From Neurospora crassa OR74A (taxonomy: Eukaryota; Ascomycota; Sordariomycetes; Sordariales; Sordariaceae): a DNA stretch of 64,000 nucleotides. Below, one piece after another: positions 54,675 to 64,000 of this stretch (positions are counted from its first letter, which is position 1; every line of letters begins with the position of its first letter). The stretch covers positions 4,939,917 to 5,003,916 of the forward strand of contig NC_026501.1 of NCBI RefSeq assembly GCF_000182925.2. The letters are read 5' to 3'. The position numbers and the translations under genes are program-made. The notes below the pieces were generated by a model. It was not told the DNA's origin, searched no databases, and worked only from the letters and a program-made list of their open reading frames with translations.

Positions 54675-57600
54675 ATGGAAGCCCAGATGTCGACACAGGA
54701 GCAGCAGCTCTGCCAGGCCTTGCTGGCGATGCCTGGCAAATACCGATACCGCTACAGCGAAGAGGCATCGCGGGAACTTCTTCTCACCCTGTTCTGGTCC
54801 ATGGCTGGTGGGAAAAACGAATACATGAAGCTCTTCTTTCCCCAAGGGGATCCACGAAACACTTCCCTCAAGCTCAGGGATGCCCAAGGCGCGGTCGAGG
54901 GCGCCGAATACACCGAAGCCGCGCGTGGCAAGGCCTGCGGTCACATATTCAAACAAGGAGAAGCATCGTATGCGTGCAAGACCTGTAGCGCAGACGACAC
55001 CTGCTGCCTGTGCAGCAAGTGCTTCGAAGCCACCGACCATACAGGCCATATGGTGCGAATCAGTATCTCGCCCGGAAACAGCGGATGTTGCGATTGCGGA
55101 GATTTGGAAGCGTGGAAGCGGCCCATGTTTTGCACAATACATTCGATGTGGGAGGGCGACCGCGATAAGGGCAAGGGAAAAGCGACAGAACTTCCAGAGG
55201 ATCTGGTCAGGAATATCAGGATGACCATCGGCCGCGTCTTCGACTACATGTGCGACGTCATCTCTTGCGCCCCCGAGCAGCTCCGCCAAACCAAAACCGT
55301 TCAGTCTATCCAAGAGGATGAAAGGCTCTCGAGGTTATCATCGACATACTGCGGCGGAGAGACTGACTCGCCGGGGGAATATGCCGTTCTGCTGTGGAAT
55401 GATGAAAAGCACACCGTGGTCGATGTGCGTGACCAAGTGGCTCGGGCGTGCAACACCACGCTTGCAAATGGCTTGAAAGCTGCTTACGAGACCGATGCCA
55501 TTGGTAGGAGTATCCTGATGTACGACAGCAGTCTGGAAAAGCTGCTCGAAGTAGCCGAGGTACTTGAGAGGATAAGGGTTACCGTTACCATTCGCTCTTC
55601 CAGGGATACCTTCAGAGAGCAAATGTGCGGCACCATAATTGAGTGGCTTAGAGATATCTCTGGCTGCCGAGTTGGCCACGACCATCAGCTTTTGAGAAAC
55701 ATCGTGTGCGAGGAAATGCTTAAGCCTTGGAGGAAAGGTAGCCCCGCGGCACATGCCATTGTCGGCAAAGATGGCATTGACGATGAAGACCGTATTGACC
55801 AAGAAGAGAACGTACCAAGCGGGTTCTACGAGCAGCAAGGCAGGCTTTTGCTTCAGGCACGTCAAGCTGCCCGTAGGATGGCAGAGGCTCGTGAGGCTGG
55901 CGAAGATGAAGGGGATGAAGACGATGAAGACGGGGACGACATCATTGTCTCTGGTGGAGAAATGGATGAAGATGAGGAGGGGGACGAAGATGTCATGATG
56001 CTTGACGAACAAGGTGACGCAGCTGGGGATGATGTTGCCATGACGGACTGGCGAGAAGTTAGGGTGGTGCAGGTAGCCCCGGCCGCTGCTGGCGGCCGTC
56101 CTCTTCCGCCACCTCCCCCTCCGGCACCGACTACTGCTACGGCTCACCGACGAGCCATTCGGGAACGCGAGCACACTCCTGATGATTCCGATACCGCCGA
56201 GCCACTCATCGCGCCAAATATCTACACCAAGGCCCACCTCGACATTCCAAAGACCCCAGGCAGTCCGAAAGCCAAGACATCGCCTCCAAATCCTGGACGT
56301 TACTGGTTGCAGACTCCTGCCGGCTACGTGGAGGAAAGTAACATTCCGGTTGCCGAAGACCTTTTCGAGCGAGTTCGTCTAGACTGGCTGATACTATTTG
56401 ACTTGCGGATGTGGAAGAAGGTTCGCTGTGATCTTCGGTCATTATACATCTCAACCGTCGTTACGATCCCCGAGTTCAAACGTGTACTCGGCTTGCGGTT
56501 TGCTGGCCTTTACACCACTCTGGCTCAGTTGTACCTCATCGGCGATCGTGAGCCTGATCACTCCATCATCAACATCTCCTTACAGATGCTGACAACTCCC
56601 TCCATTACTGCTGAAATCGTTGAGCGGGGAAATTTCCTTACCAGTCTGATGGCCATTCTTTACACATTTTTGACCACTCGTCAAGTCGGACACCCTTGGG
56701 ACGTGGCAAGCAACGCAGTTTTGTCCTTCGATTCAGGCTCGGTTACGAACCGGCGCATGTATCATTTCTTCTTAGATCTCAAGTATCTCTTTGGGTCTCC
56801 GCACGTTCAGGAACGCCTCCGGACAGAGGAGCGATATATGATGCAGTTCCTCGACCTCGTCAAGTTGCATCAAGGTATCTGCCCGAACGTCAGGGCTGTC
56901 GGCGAACACGTCGAATATGAGACAGATAGCTGGATCAGCGCGTCTCTTGTCACACGGGAGATCAACAGACTTTGCAGACAGTTCGCCCAATCCTTCCGGA
57001 ACGTCAAGGAACACGGTTTGCAGTATGTCAACAATGCAATCAGACTGGCTGCAAAGGTTACCATTATCAACTCACTTGGTGCCGAGCGTCACCGGTTTAA
57101 CCAGTCAGAAATCAAGGAAGAGATTTCCTTCAGAAACCTTACAGATTTTGAGTTTGAGCCAACTGGGCGAAGTTTCAAGGTCGTCCACTTTGTGGTAGAG
57201 GAGCAACCCAACAGTTTTCATCATGCCCTTCACTACACCTTGTCGTGGCTTATCGAGTGCGGCAAATCGATGAGCGTTGACGACCTGCGCAAGCTCCTTA
57301 CTTTCGAAACCTGCGATTTGCTAGCAAAACCTCAGCCGATGGGTCGAAAGTCCATGCCTCGCGGTAACTTCACACCGGAAGATTACCTCCTTGTGGCCTT
57401 TGATTTCCCGCTCAGGGTATGTGCCTGGCTTGCGCAGATGAAGGCTGGCATGTGGGTGAGGAATGGGTTGAGCTTGCGTCACCAAGGAGGGACCTACCGC
57501 GGTGTTAGCCAGAGAGATGTTGCTCACAATAGGGACGTATTTCTATTGCAGACCGCTCTTGTTGTCTGCGACCCAAGCCGTGTTCTTGCCTCGATCGTTG

Positions 57601-60600
57601 ACCGCTACGGCATGGAGATGTGGATCAAAGGGTTCTTTGAACAAAAGTCCAAGGCCCAAGACGATGGTCAACATTTGGATGTTGTGGAAGACATGCTTCA
57701 TCTGCTCGTTGTCCTCGTAAGTGACCGTACATCTCTTACGCAAAGTGAGGATGAAGCTAGGCCACTCAATTCGGCCATGCGTCTCAAAACCAGCCCCCTC
57801 ATCGCGGCCATGCGACGTGACCTCACGCACGTCCTTTGCTTTAAACCGTTGTCGTTTTCGGAAATTTGCAACAAACTGCCGGACAAGTTCCACGAGCACG
57901 AGGACTTCCATAAGCTGTTGGACGAAATGACCATCTACAAGGCACCCGAGGGGCTGACAGATGTTGGCACATTCGAGCTTAAGCCAGAGTTCATTGAGGA
58001 TGTGGATCCTTACATCGCGCACTACAACAAGAACCAACGCGAAGAGTCAGAAATGGCATGGCGCAAGTGCATGGCTAAGAAGACTGGGCAGTCGATTGAG
58101 GATGTCGTGTATGAGCCCAATCTTCGTCCAATCACTTCTGGAGTCTTTGCCGGACTGTCTGATTTCACCCGGACAGGCATGTTCGCCCAGATTATCTACT
58201 ATTCCCTGCTCTATACTCTCTCATCCTCCAAGTTTACACCCCAGGTGCCCACGACTCGAGTTGAGACCTTCCTTCAAGTTGTCCTGCATCTGGTTTTGAT
58301 CGCCATCAAGGAAGATAAAACAGGTGAGGAGGATGGCCAGCAACCGTCATTCATCTCTCGTTCTCTCAGCCACCAGGCGCGCAGCAACTTCATGCCAGAG
58401 AACCCTACGGCAAAAACCGTCGTGGCACTCTTGAACCTCCTTGCCGCCGAAGATGCTTTCAAGACGGTTCACCCCAAGATCCACTTGATTCTGAAGAAGA
58501 TGCGGCAACAGCGGCCCCATGAGTTCGAGTCTGCTTACCATAGCCTTGGTCTCTCAGTAGACCATATTGACGCTGGTTTGCCCGACAGCCAGAACACTGA
58601 CGAGGAGCGCGAGAAGAAGAAGAAGGCTGCACTAGCGCGCCAAGCTCGTGTTATGGCACAGTTCCAGGCCCAGCAAAAGAGTTTCATGGAGAAGCAAGGA
58701 GAAATCGACTGGGGTGATGTGGACGATATCGATGAGGACGAGGACATGCCAGCTGCCGAGGAGCATAAAAACTATTGGAAGTATCCATCAGGAACATGCA
58801 TTCTGTGCCAGGAAGATACAGATGATCGTCGCCTTTACGGATCCTTCGCCTTCTTCACTGAGAGCAACATTTATCGGCAGACTGATCTCCAGGATCCGGA
58901 TTTCGTGAGGGAAGCGTTCAAGACACCCGAAAACTTGGACAGGTCTGCAGAGAGTATCCGGCCCTTTGGACTTGCTCATGAGAACCGCCAGATTGTTCAA
59001 AAGGTTGACCAGGAGGGAAAGATATTTGAGGCTGAGCGCTCCGTTATTGGCAAAGGCTTCCCATCGCACCTGTCTCGTTCCGGCCCTGTTTCGACTGGGT
59101 GCGGCCATATCATGCATTATGGATGCTTTGAAGCATACTTTGATGCCACTGTACGCCGTCATAATCAGCAGATCGCAAGACATCCGCCTGAGGACACGAG
59201 TAGGCTGGAGTTTGTATGCCCCTTGTGCAAGGCCTTAGGCAATGCATTCCTCCCCATCGTCTGGAAAGGACAAGAAGAATTCTATCCTGGTCCATTATCA
59301 CCATGTGAGTCATTTAACACATGGCTGGACAAACAGCTGCATTCTGCATATTATGTCCTGGGAGCGGCAAGGCCTCCAGACCAAATCCAGCATTCGTTTG
59401 CAACGTACACGGCGAGAACAATGGTCCACAGTCTTGCTGAAGATTCAGCTCAACTGTTTGGCGATGCCTGGGTAGACCTAGGGGCCCGTTCAAGGTCAAG
59501 CGGGACGCCATTCAGTGACTCCTTCTCGATCATCTCAGCTACTGAGGTTAGCAGCCGAGGGGCTACTCCTGCCGAAGGGAACAGCATGATGAGAGAGCTG
59601 GTCTCTGCGTACCGTCGTCTTCGAGATACATTGCGGAAAAACGGCATCAACTCGCACCATGATCTTCCGGAGACAGTGCGAGATGATGAGCTGGCTTGCA
59701 GTGATGCTCTTGCTCGCTCTGTGGGCTTTTCTATTGCAGCTATTGAGATTCAGCAGCGCGGGGTGGAAGTGGACTATGGAATGACCTTACTTGAGAAGAT
59801 TCCTGAACAAGTCCTTACCCACCTCCGTATTCTGACTGAGACAGTGACGACTTTCATCACTGTAGGCGGACTCAGAGAGGCTGGAGACAACAGGATCGAC
59901 ACCGAGTTTCGGAGAGACAGCGAACGCCAGCATTGCCAGCTGTTCATTGCACAATATAAGGATGCCGAAACCGACAGCGCCAGACAACCTTATCAGGAGT
60001 ATCCTCCCCTTCTCAGCCAAGACCCTTTCGTTTTCTTGTGCGAATGTGTCTTTGGCGTTGTCCCAGCACAAAGGTTTGAAATCGCCCACATCGTGAGGCT
60101 TTGCTACCTTGCTGAGATCACCAAAGTGGTTTACCACATGGGCCGCAACATGCCTGCCACTATGTGGATGTCAAAGATCTTCAGCGACCGCAAAGACGAA
60201 ATGTCGCCTGAACTGGCTAACTTCGCTTCATTTTGCGAAACGGTTGTACGGATGGACTTGGGCTTTTCCGAGAGGTACAGGGTCCAAAGCTCTACTGGGG
60301 AGAACAAGGCGTTCGACCAGCCTGGATTGGACAGCTGGGAGGGCTGGTACCGGTTCATCAGAAACTATGCACTTACGTTCCTTCGTAAGTGCGCCATCCT
60401 GCTTTACACAAGGTACAATGTCGATTTCAACAGCCGCGTCTCGCCCAATCCTGAACAGAAGGAGCTCGAGCGCCTCACCGAGACGCTGAAACTTCCCTCA
60501 TTCGATGCAATGCTAGCTTCCCTCACGCCGGACTCGCGAATTTCCCAGCTCGTATCTGGCTGGATAGAGCATCAGACTTGCTGGGACGCAGAACATTCAA

Positions 60601-61249
60601 CCCTCGCCGCTGACGACAATAAGTTGTTGCCGCCTTCGGCAGTGCTGAGCCACCCGGGCATCTTCGAGCTTGTCGGCCTTCCCAAGAACTACGCCACGCT
60701 CATTGAGGAGTGTACGCGGAGGAAGTGTCCTACTAAGGGCAAGGACATTTCTGACCCTATGCTCTGTCTCTTCTGCGGAGATCTGTTCTGCGGTCAAAGC
60801 ATCTGTTGCGCGGTGGAGGATAGGGAAGGCAGAGGCAAAACCATGAGGATTGGCGGTTGCCAGCAACACATGAGAAAGTAAGTTTCACATTCAGCTTTGA
60901 CTTGAACTGCCCCCTTCCCCCCCCATATACCCCTCTCCATTCTACTCAGTCTAATGCTAACCTTTTACTCCTTTTCATCAGGTGCCAAAAGAACATAGGT
61001 CTCTTCCTCAATATCCGAAGATGCTGCATCTTCTACCTCCATCGCCTCTCAGGATCCTTCAGCAACGCGCCCTACATCGACAAGTACGGCGAGGTGGATC
61101 TCGGTCTCCGTCACGGACGGCTGCTTTATCTTCATCAGAAACGGTATGATTCCATGTTGCGCAATCTGTGGCTCAGTCATGGTATTCAGAGCTTCATTAG
61201 CCGTAAGCTTGAGGGGGACATCAATAACGGTGGCTGGGAGACACTTTAA
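54675..61249 (+). CDS. UBR1: E3 ubiquitin ligase Ubr1 (N-recognin of the N-degron pathway)
   Basis: Two exons, 54675-60877 and 60982-61249 (intron 104 bp, GTAAGT...CAG), give 2156 residues. Ubr1 recognises destabilising N-terminal residues and ubiquitylates the protein. The UBR box (about 85-157) has the full Cys/His zinc set: ACGHIFKQGEASYACKTC, CCLCSKCFEATDHTGH, GCCDCGDLEAW, FCTIHS; it binds basic N-termini. A ClpS-like domain (about 235-320, EYAVLLWNDEKHTVVDVRDQ) binds bulky hydrophobic N-termini. An Asp/Glu-rich stretch (about 410-460) and a Pro tract follow. RING-H2 spans about 1373-1518 (CILCQED, STGCGHIMHYGCFEAYF, FVCPLCKALGN). The C-terminal autoinhibitory region is complete, with Cys pairs CLFCGDLFCGQSICC and, in exon 2, CQKNIGLFLNIRRCCIFYLH and DINNGGWETL. 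No catalytic or zinc residue is missing. Length is in the usual 1900-2200 range. Confidence 0.97.
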
Positions 61250-62117
61250 GAAGAGGAAATTGTATATGTAAAAAGCGGGCAAGGAGCGAGCGGTGGATGT
61301 GAATATGGCTGTGGGTGCAATGCATTATTTCTGGCAAGATGGGGTATCATTATTTGGCGTTATCCTTCATATGACAAACATCAGGGTGGATTGGAGGGGT
61401 GCTTGCCTTGGCTTCAATGTATTATTTTTATGGATAGCAGAACTATATAGGAGGTAGTGCGTCCAGGTTTTTTTTTTTTTTTTTTTTTTTTCACTTTCCT
61501 TTTCTCTTTCCTTTTTTTCCTCCTTTTGGTCTCTTGCGGAATCATGATTCATCAGTTTCACACCCAGATGTATGCGGAAAAGCAGGCGAACAGCAACGGA
61601 CTTTGGAAAGCTTGAACTTGGTTTATTCAGATTGATAGACGCGAGTACCCAACTCTCCGTTATTTCAAATCATTACCACCAGCCATGACTCGGAGCAACA
61701 CATGGTAGATATTGGGTAGATATTGCACTGGTTTATCATCACATGTCCTGACAGTCCTCTATATCTTTCTCTCTATATCGGTGTAAGATAATGGTATATA
61801 CAAAACCAAAACATGCAACTGCAAAGGGGTATTTTAGACCGTGAACCACAAAAATGCCAGCAACATCCAGACCAGTTCGGAGTCTACCCGTGATCCCCTT
61901 GAAAACCCATGATCCGAGCCACATTAGGTATAATCCTGACCCATTTTGCCGCCCCCCGTAAATGACTTAAATTCTAGTAGTCAACGCTTGCTTTCAATGC
62001 ATCATCATTTTTTTCGACACTCAAAACAACCCAAGAGGAAAAAAAATAAAAGAAAAAAAAACCGTTAGAGAAGGAAAAATAAAAGAAAAAGCATACTCCG
62101 CTCATCCGCTCCATAAA
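61250..62117. other. Intergenic, convergent 3' flanks of UBR1 and sulfate permease
   Basis: About 870 bp with both 3' UTRs. It contains a 24-nt T homopolymer (61468-61491) and A-rich runs at 62038-62092. No gene is seen. Confidence 0.6.
61468..61491. repeat. 24-nt T homopolymer
   Basis: An unbroken run of 24 T in the region between two convergent 3' ends, followed by a pyrimidine-rich stretch to about 61530. Homopolymers of this size are prone to length error in sequencing. Confidence 0.9.
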
Positions 62118-64000
62118 TCATGCCGATGACGAGCCTTCCTTTTGAGGATCAACCATGTCATAAGGAGGAAGCGACGCTCCCGGCGTCGGCTTCAAGTTCG
62201 TCGTCACCGATCCATCGGAAGTGTTGCCGCCCTGAAAGTTCTCTTGACTCTGAGACGTAGGCGTGGGCCCAGCAAGATGTTCCATGCCCTTGATAGAAGA
62301 CTTAGTAGCAGCAGTAAACTCCGCCCTAGCCTCCACATTGGCGATGGCGCTCTGCAACGCACTCGTCAAGTCGACGTGAAACAGCGGCCTGTTAATGCCG
62401 TGCACGGCCACGGTGCGGCCACCACCGAACCGCGAGCGAGCGGCGGCAGCAGCAGCAGCGGGTATCCTTTCGGAGCCCGAGGCCGTGGCCTTGAGGTTGC
62501 CTGCGGCTTCGGCGTCATCGGTGTTGGAGCCGGATTCGATATCCATCGACGAGCCACGTTGGTGTTGTTGAGCAGCACGTCCGCGGGAGGACAAGGTAGG
62601 GCCGAATTCCTTCTCGTTGACCTCCTGCTCTGCTGTGGCAGCAGCGCTCTGCTCGCCCCCTATCTCGGCCACGCTAAAGATGGACTTCCATCTGCGGATC
62701 TGGCCGTCCGGCAGAGTTGAGGGGTATCCAAAGCCGGCGGAGACAAGGGCGCGCTTGGTCCAGCGGTTGCTGATGCAAGCGACGTGCCAGTCAACGACGT
62801 CCGGGCTCGCGTACCGGTCGAGCTGGTTGCGCACGTCTATGAGCTGTTGGACCGAGGTGATGTCGATGTTGTTGACGGAGCTGAAGTCGAGGATGATGGC
62901 CTTGAGGGTGGGGAGTTGCAAGTTGACGCCGACTTCGTTGGAGTCGATACCGGCACGCGTGGCGGCCTTGAGCTTACGTCTGGAGGGGCCGGGGTCGTTC
63001 CAGGGTCGGTCGCCGGGCCGGTCAAAGTGCGAGAGCGTGGTGCGGCGCGTGTTCTGGTGGATGTACCGGACCATGTACTCGAGTGTATGGCTGGCGTTGG
63101 GGTAGTTGAAGCCTTCGGAGAAGCGGTAGATGAAGATGCCTGGGTAAGGGTTGTCCAATTCAATTTCCGGATTGGAGCCGTCCGCGTGCGTGAGGGGGAG
63201 GAAGATGTTGCGGTAGGGAGCATCTGATGAGCCACTGCCGGCGAAGGTGCCGTAACCTCCATCCACGGGCTTCCTGGGATCGTCACCGATGACGTGGTCG
63301 CCAAGAACGGAGTGAACCTTGACGCGGCCGAGGAAGCGGCCCTGGGCCTTGAGAATGCGGAAGAGGAGCACGGCGAAAGACAGGCAGACTGTGCAGTAGA
63401 TACCATTCTCGATGGAGGAGAAGATGGTGACAAAAACACCGACGAAGAAGATGATAACTTCGAGGGGCGAGACGAGCCAGAACTGGTAGACGGTGTTGGG
63501 GGGTGTGATCAAATCGCCGACAGCATGGATAATGACGGCAGCTAGAGCTGCGTTCGGGATGTAGTAGAACACGGCAGGCAAGGCGTAAATAGCCAGCAAC
63601 ACTACGATGGCAGTGATGACGCCGGCAAAGGGCGTACGCACGCCCGCCTTAGACTTGACGGCGGTACGACTGAACGAGCCGGTTGCAGCATAGGCACCAA
63701 GGAAGGGGCCCAGCATGTTAGTGACACCAATGGCCACCATTTCCTGGGAAGGGTCGATAGTGTAGTTGTTGATACGGCCGAACGACTTTGCAATGGCGAT
63801 GTGCTCGATCAACAAGACAATGACAGTGGCAGGAAGAGAACCAGCAAGCTTGCTTGCGAGTGTCTTATCGAGCACAGGAACAGCAGCATTCCTGAAACCT
63901 ATTGAACGTAGTCAGTACTGGCACATTGATGGAAATTATGTGAGTGGAAAATACCTCTGGGAACGTCAAAAAGAATCTTGAACTTCGAAGTTCCTCTGGG
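62118..64000 (-). CDS. SulP-family sulfate permease, C-terminal part (5' end outside window)
   Basis: Two exon parts, 64000-63955 and 63898-62118, flank a 56-bp intron (GTATTT...TAG), and the frame continues off the right edge; 608 residues are visible. SulP proteins import sulfate with protons. Visible parts: SulP core (IEHIAIAKSFGRINNYTIDP, NMLGPFLGAYAATGSFSRTA with the conserved SGSFSRTAV-type motif), several membrane spans (VITAIVVLLAIYALPAVFYY; PLEVIIFFVGVFVTIFSSIE), then a STAS domain with LKAIILDFSSVNNIDITSVQ. The tail is Ala/Ser/Gly-rich and ends PYDMVDPQKEGSSSA, with RPLFHVDLTSALQSAI before it, as in filamentous-fungal sulfate permeases of the Cys-13/Cys-14 type. Which paralogue it is cannot be decided without the N-terminus. 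The long STAS insert (about 100 residues of poorly conserved sequence) is normal for fungi. Confidence 0.93.

Noticed and set aside
55338-56237. 299-codon minus-strand frame
   Set aside because: Antisense shadow of the Ubr1 gene.
57716-57730. GTAAGT inside the Ubr1 exon as a possible donor
   Set aside because: The codons there give LVSDRTSL, a conserved stretch of Ubr1, so this is exon.
1-64000. CRISPR array, viral relic or RIP-mutated repeat
   Set aside because: No regularly spaced repeats, no recognisable viral or transposon protein in any frame and no strongly AT-rich block were found.

Overview
The window is nuclear DNA from a filamentous ascomycete. The reasons are many short (about 50-170 bp) GT-AG introns with CTAAC-type branch sites, compact single-copy conserved genes, long gene-free intergenic stretches, a 16-nt intron in tRNA-Phe as known from Neurospora, and fungal-specific families (PhoD-like giant protein, DUF7707 GPI protein, Ppc89, Hmt1-type ABC transporter). 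Protein similarities recalled from memory point to Sordariomycetes, probably Sordariales, but the species cannot be fixed. I see no AT-rich RIP-mutated block, no transposon, no viral relic and no CRISPR.

Layout. 0-13 kb: 3' end of a BAR-type sorting nexin, whose frame stays open past its TAG; the kexin protease gene (minus); a 3.5-kb gene-free block; and a four-exon PhoD-like phosphatase gene. 13-27 kb: a Ypt35-like PX protein, a DUF7707 GPI-anchored wall protein, an ethanolamine/choline phosphotransferase, a glutaminyl cyclase ending in KDEL and the oligosaccharyltransferase subunit Swp1. 27-36 kb: the intronless spindle-pole-body protein Ppc89, the exon-junction protein Y14, a broken copy of a fungal IQ-motif gene, a perfect 175-bp tandem duplication and tRNA-Phe. 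36-44 kb: an Hmt1-like half ABC transporter (minus), a 3.6-kb gene-free block and an intron-containing tRNA-Ala(TGC). 44-53 kb: a mitochondrial neighbourhood (Tim44, uS11m, Bcs1, Qcr9) that also holds PYM, the recycling factor of the exon junction complex. 54-64 kb: the N-recognin Ubr1 and the 3' part of a SulP sulfate permease (minus, running off the right edge).

Functional threads. Several products act along the secretory route: Swp1 in N-glycosylation, glutaminyl cyclase and kexin in proprotein processing, the DUF7707 GPI protein as cargo, and the phosphotransferase in phospholipid supply. Bcs1 and Qcr9 both serve respiratory complex III and lie within 4 kb. Tim44 and uS11m are transcribed divergently from one 707-bp spacer. 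Y14 and PYM are direct partners 19 kb apart. These links may be chance neighbourhood rather than operon-like organisation.

The points most worth a second look are the in-frame TAG in the sorting nexin, the Qcr9 gene with an ATG-only exon and a GC-AG intron, the KDEL tail of the glutaminyl cyclase, and the multiply broken IQ-motif gene beside a fresh tandem duplication. I found no clearly new multi-gene system. Exon limits were worked out by hand from splice consensus and reading-frame continuity.
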